DNA of 64,000 nucleotides from Actinomycetaceae bacterium (GTDB lineage Bacteria; Actinomycetota; Actinomycetes; Actinomycetales; Actinomycetaceae): NCBI GenBank assembly GCA_028724905.1, contig JAQYTG010000005.1, positions 62,001 to 126,000 of the forward strand, read 5' to 3'. Shown piece by piece: positions 44,953 to 54,166 of this stretch (position 1 is its first letter; each line of letters starts with the position of its first letter). The notes under the pieces were generated by a model. It saw only the letters and a program-made list of their open reading frames with translations, ran no database searches and was not told where the DNA came from. The position numbers and the translations under genes were made by a program.

Positions 44953-47823
44953 ATGGATAAAAGAAATTCCATGCGCTTCGTGGCTGCTGTGATGCTTGCC
45001 TGTGCCCTGATGTTTGGAGCCGCCGTTCCGGCCGCCGTGGCTGAGCCTGTACAGCTTGATACTCCATCAGATCTTCTTTTGCTTACGAGTACGGGTGAGA
45101 TTCTCGGATATGACGACGAAGGGAATTTGATCCCTGCGTTGCCATATTTGCCTGCTATTAGCCAGTCGGCAAGGGCAAAGACAAAGCCTGTGAACACCAC
45201 GTATTACCCAGATTTTGAGTATGGCCGCTGGGATCACGGGTCAAATAATGCCGATACGCGCAACTGGTATCAGATTCAAGGGTTTGAATACAATGCACTT
45301 GGCTCAGGACCAGACGGCAGCTACTATGCGATGCTGCGCGTCAGTAATGATACCTTGAGAACAAACTATCGAGGCGCGTACCAAGTGTATAAGCTGGAGC
45401 CAGGAGCCACTTCCTGGACAACCTACGGTGTGCCGTTCTACTTGGCTTCCGATACAGTGCCGCCAGAGCAATCTGGACGTTCCCAAGCTGTGCCGATGGG
45501 TGGAGTGAACCCAATAGATGGGAAGTATTATTTCGGGTCTGTCGTCATGAATGATCAAGGGCAAACTAATTTTCATGTGTATCGCATGGATCAAAACGGC
45601 CCAGTCTACCTCGGTTATTATCCTCTTGATGCGGTGCAAAACCCAGATGGCAACACGATGAATACAAACGGCGGCGATATTGCTTTTACTGACGATGGAT
45701 CAATCGTTGTGAGCTCGGCGGTGAATTATATTGATTCCCGAGACGGAATGAGCTTCAATTATGTGCGTATGTCGATCGTCCGTGCCGATGATCTTCAGGC
45801 TGGAACGGGTGGGCAGTTAGCTGGATTTAATCTTCCACTCATCGAACTCGCAACCAAGGGTGCTTACAACCAGGGTGCTCAAGGCTACGACCTTATTCAA
45901 CAGACTACGGGTTTTGCGGTGCTGTCTGATGGTACTCTTATCACCTCAAACCATATCAGTGATTCAGGTACATATATTTTGGCCGAAGGCGATAACTGGG
46001 ATTCATCCCAGGTTTTTGGCAAAGTTTTAGGTGGCATAGTCAATGAAGTGCCAACAGGCACGATTTCTACTGCTCCTGCCCTGTGTCTCAACCAAGATCC
46101 TGCAGTGGCTGGTATCTGGAACAATCTGACGGCTAAGCCTGGCAAGCCGCAAAACGTCGATGGCCCCTCTTCGGTCTGCCGCTATAAGCTCTACAACACG
46201 CAGATCCTGGATATGGCTGGCGCAATGACATGGTTCCCCAGCGTTGACCTGCGCAAGAACGTGATCGAGCGCATCAATTCTGATGATCAGTTTAAGCTGT
46301 CCATCTCCTTCGATAATGGTGCGCTGCTGAACGAAGAAACCACCACGGGCTCTGCCACGGGTGAGCAAGCCGTTTATGCGGGGCCAGTGCCAGTGGCTGC
46401 TGGTGCTCGCCTCAAGGTGAGCGAAACTATCACTACTAGCACGGATCTGCGCACATATAAGCCCAGTCTTAAATGCGTGGACGGCAACGGTAATTCAGTT
46501 GCTAGCCTTACCACCGAGCAACTCACGATTGACGCGAAGTCGGCCAGCGCTGTGCTCACCGTGCCTGAAGCAACTGGGGCCGGCGTGGATCTAAGCTGCA
46601 CTTTCACTAATGGGGTGAATGGCTATGATCTTGAGCTTACTAAAGTGGACGGCAAGGATAATAAGCCACTCGCTGGTGCTCAGCTTAAGCTGTGGAAAGA
46701 CGTCAATGAGAACGGCAAGCTAGATCTTGGCACTGATAAACTGGTGACGAGTGAATCCGTGCCAGCTAATACCCAAGGAGTGGTGAGCACTCCAGCTGAT
46801 GGCATCGTGACGTGGAAGAGCCTGGCTGATGGGCACTATCTTGTGCAGGAAGTGGCTGCACCTGAAGGGTATAAGACGCTCACCGAAGCAAAAGCAGTCG
46901 CGCTCAACGGCGCCAACGCTGAGATAACGCTCGAAAACACCGAGCTGCTCGGATCTATAGTATTCGAGAAGCGCGCTTCAGTGGATGGCACGGCTGGGGA
47001 TGGCACAGCTGGCGAATTGCTTTCTGGCTCGCAGTGGGAGCTCACGTATCCAGAAGAAGGTAGCGTGCCAGGAGTAAGTATGACGTTCACGGATTGCATA
47101 GTGGAGAGTGGCTGTGCGGGCACGCTTGATAAAGATCCGCGCCCAGGCGTGTTTAAGGTAGTGGATCTCCCGCTTGGTAAATACGTGCTTAAAGAAACGA
47201 AAGCCCCACAAGGCTATAAGCTCTCCGCCAATGCTTCCCGCGAGATTATTATCAATTCTGATAAGCCCTACACTCTCACGAATGATGATGCGATTCTCAA
47301 TGAGCCTATGCGTGGCACGATTATTTTTGAGAAGCGCGCGAAAACTGACGGCGAGCCAGCCACTGGCAGCGCATCGGAACTCGGCTCGCTACTGTCTGGC
47401 TCCGAATGGAAGCTCACTTATCCGCAAAACTCTGGCAAGCAACCCGCCACAATCACCGACTGCGTGGCAGGAGCTCAAGCTGGCGCCGATGCGTGTGCTG
47501 GCACTGGTGACGCCGATCCCACTCCAGGGGTTGTGAAACTTATAGACCTCCCCCTGGGAACCTACACTCTTCAAGAAACGAAAGCTCCGAGCGGCTATAT
47601 CCTTGATAGCTCGGTGCGTTTCATCACTCTTGATTCCGAAGAGCCTTACGCCCTCACAGGCGCACGGGCGATTCTCAATGAGCAGCGTATTGGACCTACG
47701 TTGCCACTTACGGGAGGAGTCGGACGCGACTTCTTCCTCATAGCAGGGGGAGGCACGCTTCTAGCTGCTCTCACTGTATCTCTTATCATGCTTGGACGCA
47801 GGCGCACACAGAAACTTAGCTGA
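44953..47823 (+). CDS. LPXTG-anchored pilus tip/adhesin protein (FimB/FimQ-like)
   Basis: A 956-aa secreted wall-anchored protein. Signal peptide ends near residue 31 (AAVAEPV). The first 430 residues form a unique Tyr/Asn/Asp-rich adhesin region. Then come an Ig-like segment ending SCTFTNG (about 440-553) and three Cna-B/SpaA-type domains at about 555-660, 667-780 and 786-905, each with an E-box (YLVQEVAAPEGY, YVLKETKAPQGY, YTLQETKAPSGY). LPLTG is at about 917-921, followed by a membrane helix and a basic tail. Order before the shaft pilin and class C sortase is that of Actinomyces fimQ-fimP-srtC and fimB-fimA-srtC loci. Confidence 0.85.
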   Translation: MDKRNSMRFVAAVMLACALMFGAAVPAAVAEPVQLDTPSDLLLLTSTGEILGYDDEGNLIPALPYLPAISQSARAKTKPVNTTYYPDFEYGRWDHGSNNADTRNWYQIQGFEYNALGSGPDGSYYAMLRVSNDTLRTNYRGAYQVYKLEPGATSWTTYGVPFYLASDTVPPEQSGRSQAVPMGGVNPIDGKYYFGSVVMNDQGQTNFHVYRMDQNGPVYLGYYPLDAVQNPDGNTMNTNGGDIAFTDDGSIVVSSAVNYIDSRDGMSFNYVRMSIVRADDLQAGTGGQLAGFNLPLIELATKGAYNQGAQGYDLIQQTTGFAVLSDGTLITSNHISDSGTYILAEGDNWDSSQVFGKVLGGIVNEVPTGTISTAPALCLNQDPAVAGIWNNLTAKPGKPQNVDGPSSVCRYKLYNTQILDMAGAMTWFPSVDLRKNVIERINSDDQFKLSISFDNGALLNEETTTGSATGEQAVYAGPVPVAAGARLKVSETITTSTDLRTYKPSLKCVDGNGNSVASLTTEQLTIDAKSASAVLTVPEATGAGVDLSCTFTNGVNGYDLELTKVDGKDNKPLAGAQLKLWKDVNENGKLDLGTDKLVTSESVPANTQGVVSTPADGIVTWKSLADGHYLVQEVAAPEGYKTLTEAKAVALNGANAEITLENTELLGSIVFEKRASVDGTAGDGTAGELLSGSQWELTYPEEGSVPGVSMTFTDCIVESGCAGTLDKDPRPGVFKVVDLPLGKYVLKETKAPQGYKLSANASREIIINSDKPYTLTNDDAILNEPMRGTIIFEKRAKTDGEPATGSASELGSLLSGSEWKLTYPQNSGKQPATITDCVAGAQAGADACAGTGDADPTPGVVKLIDLPLGTYTLQETKAPSGYILDSSVRFITLDSEEPYALTGARAILNEQRIGPTLPLTGGVGRDFFLIAGGGTLLAALTVSLIMLGRRRTQKLS

Positions 47824-47881
47824 ATGATTGAGGCTGTGCGCAGCCTTATGGCAGTTGAGAATCTCACTGAAAGGAAAGAAA

Positions 47882-49351
47882 ATGGTTGCAAAACCTAAAG
47901 GGGTAAAGCAGGCACTCGCTTTAGCTCTAGCTTTCGCGCTAGCGTTTATGCTCACGAGCGTGTCTCTCGTGCAGAGCGCGTTTGCTGCTCCCGCCGCGGG
48001 CGATATGCCAACTGGCAATGGCTCGCTCACTATTCATAAGTACGACAACAATCCTAAAGCCACCACCCCTGGCGACGGCACGGAGCTCACTCCTGCCCCT
48101 ACCAACACCTCGCTTGAGGGTGTGAAGTTCTCGGTGGCTAAGGTGAACGGCCTAGATCTCACCAACAACGCTGACTGGGCGAAAGTAGCTAGCCTGACTT
48201 ACAACGAGCAGGCGGGCACGATCGCTTCGGGTGCTGAGACTTTCACCGCAGGTGATGCCACTGAGCAGGCCACTGGGGCAGATGGCTCCACAAAGTTTGA
48301 AAATCTCGCCATTGGCGTATACCTGGTGAAAGAAACTGATCCAGGCGATAATGCTATCACCAAGAAGGTAGCTCCATTCTTCGTCACCATTCCATTCCCC
48401 AATGAGGACGGCGACTGGATCACCGACGTGCACGTCTATCCTAAGAACGATCTCAACACTCCTGGCACCAAGGAAGCCGACGATGCCAACCTCAAGAAGA
48501 TTGGCGATGAGATTCCGTGGACTATTACCACCACCGCCACTGATGCTACCCCAAGCCAATATGGCGTAGTGGATCAGCTGCAAAGCTACCTCACTTATGT
48601 GGATGGCTCGGCTGCTGTGAAAATTGGCGAGACCCCTCTTGAGGCAGGTGACTTCCAGGTAGAACAGGGCACAAAAGGCACCACCAACCAGGTGAAGTAC
48701 GTGAAGATCACGCTCACCGAGACTGGCTTGGCCAAAGTGACTGCTGGCGCCACCGTGACGTTTACTCTGAAGACCGAAATCACTGCACTGCCTGCGGACG
48801 GAATCGTGAAGAACGCCGCTTGGCCAATTGATGGCGAATACGATCCGTTCCAGGATTACGATCCAGATAATCCGGATCCAGACAATCCGCCGATTGTGCC
48901 TGAGGAAGATCCTAAGTATGGCCAGTATCAGTTCAAGAAAGTAGACGGGCAAGATCCGGCTAAAGCTCTCTCTGGAGCGACGTTCCAGATCTGCGCTGAT
49001 CAGGCTTGCAATACTGTGCTCGACACTGCCACCTCAGATGAAAATGGCGTGGTGAACTTCCCAGGTATCTATATCGGTAAAGGTGATGCCGCTACCCAGC
49101 GCAAAGTGTGGCTCAAGGAAACTGTGGCTCCAGCTGGCTTCGTGCTCGACCCAGAAGCTAAAGAAATCACTATCACCCCTGGTACTTATGTGCTGAACGA
49201 TCAGGATAACGTGGTGAATACTCCGCAGACTGGTCCGAATCTGCCACTCACGGGTGCGGCAGGAAAGGTGCTGCTCACCATTGCTGGCATCGCAGTGCTG
49301 GCCACGGCTGGCGGCTTGGCATTTGTGAATATGCGCCGCAAAGAGGCCTGA
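47882..49351 (+). CDS. Major fimbrial shaft pilin (FimA/FimP-like)
   Basis: A 489-aa pilin polymerised by the class C sortase. Signal peptide to about residue 36 (SAFAAPA). The pilin motif is W.TDVHVYPKN near 180-190, whose Lys would form the inter-subunit bond. Cna-B-type domains follow, with E-box VWLKETVAPAGF near 415. LPLTG is at about 454-458, then a membrane helix and RRKEA. The start at 47882 has GAAAGGAAAG 4 nt upstream; the ORF-track start at 47828 is rejected. Fimbrial type 1 versus type 2 cannot be decided. Confidence 0.9.
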   Translation: MVAKPKGVKQALALALAFALAFMLTSVSLVQSAFAAPAAGDMPTGNGSLTIHKYDNNPKATTPGDGTELTPAPTNTSLEGVKFSVAKVNGLDLTNNADWAKVASLTYNEQAGTIASGAETFTAGDATEQATGADGSTKFENLAIGVYLVKETDPGDNAITKKVAPFFVTIPFPNEDGDWITDVHVYPKNDLNTPGTKEADDANLKKIGDEIPWTITTTATDATPSQYGVVDQLQSYLTYVDGSAAVKIGETPLEAGDFQVEQGTKGTTNQVKYVKITLTETGLAKVTAGATVTFTLKTEITALPADGIVKNAAWPIDGEYDPFQDYDPDNPDPDNPPIVPEEDPKYGQYQFKKVDGQDPAKALSGATFQICADQACNTVLDTATSDENGVVNFPGIYIGKGDAATQRKVWLKETVAPAGFVLDPEAKEITITPGTYVLNDQDNVVNTPQTGPNLPLTGAAGKVLLTIAGIAVLATAGGLAFVNMRRKEA

Positions 49352-49791
49352 TTTCGCTAGCTGACGACTAAAGCCGTAGCGCAGCTGTGGAGGCGCTGCG
49401 ATAGACACGAGCGGCAGCAGAGCTGCTCAAGGTGGTTCACTGAGGTATTCAATGTGGTTCACATTGAGGTATTCGGTGACCGGCTTGCTCAAGGTGGTGG
49501 GTGCGTATCCAATAATGAGGTGCGCACCCACCATCGCGCTTGTGCATCGAGCATCTACCATCGTGCGTGCTCCATAGTGTACTAACTACCGCGCTTGCAC
49601 ATTGTGTACCAACTAGCGTGCTTGCACATCGGACACCCACCATCGTGCGTGCTCCATAGTGTACTAACTACCGCGCTTGTCCATTGTGCTTGCCCCATCA
49701 GACACTAATTACTGCGCTTGACGTAAGCAATATATAAGTACTTTCTATAAATATTTTCGCAAGCCAGATTTTCTCGAATCAAACCATAGAT
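49352..49791. other. Pilin-sortase spacer with long direct repeats
   Basis: An exact 41-bp repeat (accatcgtgcgtgctccata and following bases) occurs at 49557-49597 and 49639-49679, a period of 82 bp. Shorter variants containing cgcgcttg(t/c) flank them on both sides. ttcac(t/a)(t)gaggtattc is also repeated near 49438 and 49457. No gene. The stretch before the sortase is A+T rich and could carry a promoter. Confidence 0.7.
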
Positions 49792-50703
49792 ATGAAGCTA
49801 GAAAGAAGAAGCATGAAAAGGTTGATCATGGCGTATCTCATCAGCTTTTTGGCGCTTCTAGGCACTGGCCTTTTGATGTATCCCACGGTGGCAAGCTGGA
49901 AATCTCAGTGGGATCAATCCCAGCTGGTAGATAGCTATGCGGGGCTTGTGGATCACGCCGAGCCAGCCCGCGCCGAGCAGCTCGCCCAAGCTAAGCGCTA
50001 CAATTTGGCACTCTCGTCAGGAGCGGTGCTCGGCCAATACGAGCGAATCCCATCAGGCATGGGGAAGGTAGCTGGGCAGAGTAGAGCTTTAGGGATCTTG
50101 CCCTACGCCAAACAGCTCAACGTGGGTGACGACGGGCTGATGGCACGGCTGCGAATCCCCAGTATCGACGTGGATCTGCCGGTGTATCACGGCGCTACAG
50201 ACGACGTGCTGCTCAAAGGGGCCGGACATTTGGAGGGTACCTCACTGCCCGTGGGCGGCACATCTACCCGCACGGTGATCACCGCACATCGCGGCTTAGC
50301 TTCTGCCACCATGTTTACAAATCTAGACAAAGTAAAGCCTGCAGACACGTTCACTATCGAAGTTTTTGGTGAAATGCTCACCTATAAAGTGGAGTCTATC
50401 AAGGTGGTGGAGCCGCACGAGAGTGAGCAAGTGCTGGTGGAAGCGGGGCGCGATCTGGCTACGCTCATTACGTGTACTCCGCTCGGGATCAACACCCACC
50501 GAATTTTGGTGACCGGCGAGCGGGTGCTGCCCACGCCCGCGAAAGATCTTGAGCAAGCTGGATCTCAATCAGAGCTGCCAAGATTCCCGTGGTGGGCAAT
50601 TGTGATCGGCGTGGTGATCGTGCTGGCGCTCAGCTACTGTATCGCTGAGACGCGCCTATACCAGCGTCTCAAAAGAGGGCGAGTAACTGGCTCGAATCCT
50701 TGA
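49792..50703 (+). CDS. srtC: Class C sortase (pilus polymerase)
   Basis: A 303-aa membrane transpeptidase that links pilin subunits. It has an N-terminal membrane helix (LISFLALLGTGLLMYP), the catalytic His in ITAHRGL, the catalytic Cys in TLITCTPLG with the Arg of NTHRILVTGER, and a second membrane helix near the C-terminus (WWAIVIGVVIVLALSY), typical of class C. ATG 49813, with GAAAGAAG upstream, is an equally good start. The canonical lid motif (DP-aromatic) is not obvious. It should act on the two LPLTG pilins just upstream. Confidence 0.93.
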   Translation: MKLERRSMKRLIMAYLISFLALLGTGLLMYPTVASWKSQWDQSQLVDSYAGLVDHAEPARAEQLAQAKRYNLALSSGAVLGQYERIPSGMGKVAGQSRALGILPYAKQLNVGDDGLMARLRIPSIDVDLPVYHGATDDVLLKGAGHLEGTSLPVGGTSTRTVITAHRGLASATMFTNLDKVKPADTFTIEVFGEMLTYKVESIKVVEPHESEQVLVEAGRDLATLITCTPLGINTHRILVTGERVLPTPAKDLEQAGSQSELPRFPWWAIVIGVVIVLALSYCIAETRLYQRLKRGRVTGSNP

Positions 50704-50931
50704 TATGTGCAGAACCACTTTGAGCAGCTCTGCTGCCACTCTCGTGAGGGCGAGCAGTGAGGCAGAAGCCTTGATGTGTGGCAGATATTGAGGAGTTAGG
50801 GGAGACATAAAGAGTCTGCAGGAGTAGACTGGCCACCATCTTTTACTAATTTCACCAAAGGCTGGGGATGCGCGGCTGTGAGTGTGCTAGCCGTGAGCTT
50901 GTGGCTTTGGAGTAATTGATGAGGGGAATAC

Positions 50932-52929
50932 ATGAAAAAGAAAATGATGGGGGCTGTGACGGCGGTATGCGTCTGTTGTGCAACGTTGATCACCACGCTG
51001 ATGCCGGCTAGCGCTGCAGAGCGGCCTTTTCCGAAATATGAGTTGAGCTATCAGTGGGTGCATGGTACGCCAGATCCGAATTACGATCCGGAAAATCCGG
51101 TAGGGGACGGGTGCTTGCGTGACCCCAACGCTGAAGTCACCACCTTGCATTTCTTTGGAACGAGCACTTCCATTGATCCGTGCGATGCGATCCGAACGAC
51201 TATTCGTTTTTACAACAATCTTCAGCCAGGCCAAGAGGGTACCAATAATTTCCGCTGGGGAGTGAGCTGGCAGTACACCGATATGTCGGATAATAACTCG
51301 TCGAATTATATCTGGAAGCCCATAGAAAATTTCCTTTTTGACGGGCAACCGTATCCCGCCTATGACGTCACCAATCAAGATGCGATGGTCGTGAAAGACG
51401 CTCAGGGTAATTTCGTGCGGATGAACAGAGGCAGAGGCATGTACGAGCCGACGCACATCGTCTTTGATGATTTCTTTGGAGACGGCGAAGAGCATACTTT
51501 CCAGTTTGACGCTTACCTTCCCATCAATGGCGATTGGGCAGGAATGTCGTGGGGGACGGGCTCTACTGGCGACACTCAGGGAGGATCCATTGGAGCTACC
51601 GCTCAAGGAATCAGCGTGACGTTCCTCGCGGGAGCAGATTTCCGCCATGTGGAAGACGAGGTTTATCGCGAATTTCTCGGCGTCGAGGAGGGCGTCGCAA
51701 TTCCGAACCGCAAACTGGGTAGCTGGGGAGGCGAGGTAGCAGGCACGACGTTCGATATTGAGAAGTGCTTAGAAGATCGTTTGCTTGCGCCCGTGAGCGA
51801 GACGATCACGGCAAACGAAATCTATCCGGATCTCACCTACACCACCCCGATTGAGTTTTATTCAAGCTCTGGTTCCTACCTCATGGCGCGCTGGCCGTAC
51901 GAGTTTATGACGAACTATCGGTCTGCTAAAGATCAGAATTTTGATTCCATCAGCAAGCTGAAAGTGATGCTCACCGAGGGGGACTCTTTTGTTTCCTATG
52001 AGACGGTACGCCCGGGCGAAGCTGATTTCTCCTACAAACCCACAGTGGATTCAATCGTGCAAAACATTCCTAGCTATGAATATGTAGACAATGATTTGCC
52101 GGTGTACACCAACGGCATCGTTGATCCCGACACCGCAGCGCTGGATATTCCACGTTTTATCTCTGGTAAAAATGTAAAACTCAATTACAACAAGTCCGGT
52201 GCTCGGATACAGCACTTGTACTATACGTATCAGCCGTTGAAGACCACGTTTGCACTGAAGAAGAGTGACGATCAAGGTAAAGCGCTTGCGGGAGCTACTT
52301 TTGAGCTCTTCCGAGCCGCCGATATGAAAGAATATCTGCCTGCCGATCAGGGAGGATATGCGTGTAAGCGCGCTACTACTCCGCCTCTTGAGCAAATTGA
52401 GCAGTGCGAAGATGGGACGTGCCAGCAGCTGAACGTCAATCGGGTGCAGGTGCCGGGCGCTGATAGCGAAGGCCGGTTTAGCACTGATGAAACCGGCACT
52501 TTTGTGCCGACGAATGAAGACGGCTCTAAGGCTTTGAGCTGGCTTCCAGCTGGTACCTATTACCTGCGCGAAGTGGCTGCGCCCTCAGGATATAAACCTC
52601 TGGATGCCCCATTGACTTTTGAGGTGCTGCCTCAGAAAGACGAACAGGGAAATATAGCGGTGGTGGATGTCAAAGTAGTCAATATCCCTAATACGCCGCC
52701 GCCACCGGAGGAGCCTCCGACTCCGGAAGAACCACCAACACCTGGGGAGCCTCCGACTCCGGAAGAACCACCAGTGCCAGATACTCCTCAGCCTCCGCAG
52801 CCGCCCACGCCAGAGCCCTCTCACCCGCTACCAAACACCGGCTCTAGTGCGGCAATAGTGGGTAGTATCGCCGCAGTTCTCGTGGCTGCTGGGGCAGTTC
52901 TCACTCGCCGCCGGCAGAGCTCTCGCTAG
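50932..52929 (+). CDS. LPXTG surface protein with Cna-B domain and Pro/Glu-rich spacer
   Basis: A 665-aa secreted protein. Signal peptide ends near residue 28 (PASAAERP). The N-terminal 430 residues have no family I recognise and contain several Cys. A Cna-B/SpaA-type domain (TTFALKKSDDQGKALAGATFELF to YYLREVAAPSGY) lies at about 437-570. A spacer of PPTPEEPPTPGE repeats (about 585-632) precedes LPNTG (633-637), a helix and RRRQSSR. GAGGGG precedes the ATG. Its sorting motif differs from the LPLTG of the pilins, so it may be anchored by a housekeeping sortase, or be an accessory pilin. Confidence 0.85.
   Translation: MKKKMMGAVTAVCVCCATLITTLMPASAAERPFPKYELSYQWVHGTPDPNYDPENPVGDGCLRDPNAEVTTLHFFGTSTSIDPCDAIRTTIRFYNNLQPGQEGTNNFRWGVSWQYTDMSDNNSSNYIWKPIENFLFDGQPYPAYDVTNQDAMVVKDAQGNFVRMNRGRGMYEPTHIVFDDFFGDGEEHTFQFDAYLPINGDWAGMSWGTGSTGDTQGGSIGATAQGISVTFLAGADFRHVEDEVYREFLGVEEGVAIPNRKLGSWGGEVAGTTFDIEKCLEDRLLAPVSETITANEIYPDLTYTTPIEFYSSSGSYLMARWPYEFMTNYRSAKDQNFDSISKLKVMLTEGDSFVSYETVRPGEADFSYKPTVDSIVQNIPSYEYVDNDLPVYTNGIVDPDTAALDIPRFISGKNVKLNYNKSGARIQHLYYTYQPLKTTFALKKSDDQGKALAGATFELFRAADMKEYLPADQGGYACKRATTPPLEQIEQCEDGTCQQLNVNRVQVPGADSEGRFSTDETGTFVPTNEDGSKALSWLPAGTYYLREVAAPSGYKPLDAPLTFEVLPQKDEQGNIAVVDVKVVNIPNTPPPPEEPPTPEEPPTPGEPPTPEEPPVPDTPQPPQPPTPEPSHPLPNTGSSAAIVGSIAAVLVAAGAVLTRRRQSSR
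52710..52773 (+). repeat. Direct repeat in the Pro/Glu spacer
   Basis: A 28-bp exact repeat (ggagcctccgactccggaag and following bases) at 52710-52737 and 52746-52773 has a 36-bp period and encodes the EPPTPEEPPTPG spacer. Copy number could change spacer length in frame. Confidence 0.8.
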
Positions 52930-52958
52930 CGAATGTAAGAGATCCCTGCATCGAACGT

Positions 52959-53006
52959 GCGATCCCTTAACGTAAGTTGCCTGGAGCAGCGGCGTTAAGG
53001 GATCGC
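52959..53006. terminator. Perfect 14-bp inverted repeat after the surface protein gene
   Basis: GCGATCCCTTAACG (52959-52972) and CGTTAAGGGATCGC (52993-53006) are exact reverse complements around a 20-nt loop, 30 bp after the stop. It separates the pilus island from the convergent ltbR-like gene and could terminate both. Confidence 0.7.
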
Positions 53007-53336
53007 TCATACGATCTGGGGTGGGTTGATGTTATGTCACGCCTCTGAGCGAGCTGCCTGTCTTCCGCAGTGTCTTGCAGGCCGCCGTCGCGCAGCGTTG
53101 GTACGTGCTACCTCTTAAACTAAAACACTCAGATAACTGGGTGCCCGTCGTCGCACAAGTGCCCGCAGGCTCTGTCGTCATGCAGCGTGGTCATACCGCG
53201 TGGTCGCGCAGCGTTGGCACGCCTCGTCGTCACAGGATGTCGCCCCGCGCAGAGTGGTCACACAGTACTGTTACAGACTGTCGTCACGCGCCGTCCTCAG
53301 ACCAAAGCGCCACAATATGACTGGGGCACCTGCCCG
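53007..53336. other. Gap between surface protein and ltbR-like gene
   Basis: About 330 bp with no gene. gtcgcgcagcgttgg(t/c)acg occurs at 53087-53105 and 53203-53221, and gtcgtca is scattered through the stretch. Confidence 0.5.
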
Positions 53337-54065
53337 TCACACGGTGTCGGCGTGTTTGAGTACGTCGGTGAGCCGATTTGCTGACGTCACTACTGCTGCT
53401 GCGTGCCGCCTCGCTGGCTGAGCGCCCATGCGTTCAATCGGGCCAGAGATGGAAACTGCGGCAATGACGTGTCCGTTGGGGCCACGTACGGGAGCAGAGA
53501 TGGAGGCAACTCCAGGTTCGCGTTCAGCTACCGACTGTGCCCATCCGCGCCGGCGTACTGCCGAGAGCACGGTAGCGGTAAATTCGGCGCCGTGTAGGCC
53601 ACGGTGCAGGTGATCTGGCTCTTCCCAAGCGAGCAGCACCTGCGCGGCAGAGCCTGCTCGCATCGAGAGAATAGCACCCACGGGGATAGAATCTCGCAGT
53701 CCCATAGAGCGGTCTGCTGCCGCTACGCACACGCGCATATCCCCTTGACGGCGATAGAGTTGGGCGGATTCGCCGGTGTGATCACGCAGAGCAATGAGCA
53801 CGGGGTTAGCTGCGGCTAGTAGTCGATCCTCGCCGGCCGCAGACGATAGCTCCGATAGCCGTGGGCCGAGCACAAAGCGCCCCTGCATATCCCGTGCCAC
53901 AAGCCGATGATACTCGAGGGCGACGGCAAGCCGGTGGGCTGTGGGCCGTGCTAAGTGGGTGGAAGTGACGAGCTGTGCGAGCGTGAGTGGGCCTGCCTCC
54001 AAAGCGCTGAGCACGGAAGCTGCTTTGTCGAGTACCCCGACGCCCGATCCACTTTCGTTGTCCAT
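53337..54065 (-). CDS. IclR-family regulator of leucine genes (LtbR/NdgR-like)
   Basis: A 242-aa regulator with an N-terminal winged helix (VLDKAASVLSALEAGPLTLAQLV, then HLARPTAHRLAVALEYH) and a C-terminal effector domain ending in ISAPVRGPNGHVIAAVSISGP. It is divergent from leuC, the position of LtbR in corynebacteria and NdgR in Streptomyces, which control leuCD. The start at 54065 is backed by a CAGTAT hexamer 6 nt upstream; ORF-track start 54284 runs into leuC. Control of leuC here is inferred from position. Confidence 0.9.
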   Translation of the reverse strand: MDNESGSGVGVLDKAASVLSALEAGPLTLAQLVTSTHLARPTAHRLAVALEYHRLVARDMQGRFVLGPRLSELSSAAGEDRLLAAANPVLIALRDHTGESAQLYRRQGDMRVCVAAADRSMGLRDSIPVGAILSMRAGSAAQVLLAWEEPDHLHRGLHGAEFTATVLSAVRRRGWAQSVAEREPGVASISAPVRGPNGHVIAAVSISGPIERMGAQPARRHAAAVVTSANRLTDVLKHADTV

Positions 54066-54071
54066 AGCTCG

Positions 54072-54077
54072 ATACTG
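54072..54077 (-). promoter_or_regulatory. -10-like hexamer for leaderless ltbR-like gene
   Basis: On the minus strand CAGTAT lies 6 nt before the ATG at 54065. The 100-bp space to leuC must hold both promoters and any regulator site; TTGACG at 54130-54135 is a candidate leuC -35 box. Confidence 0.45.
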
Positions 54078-54166
54078 CCATCTCGAAAGCTGAGACGCAA
54101 ACATGACCCTGCCGAAAAGCGGCAATGCTTGACGTATACCACAAAATAAGCGAGAGAGAGGCGTGT

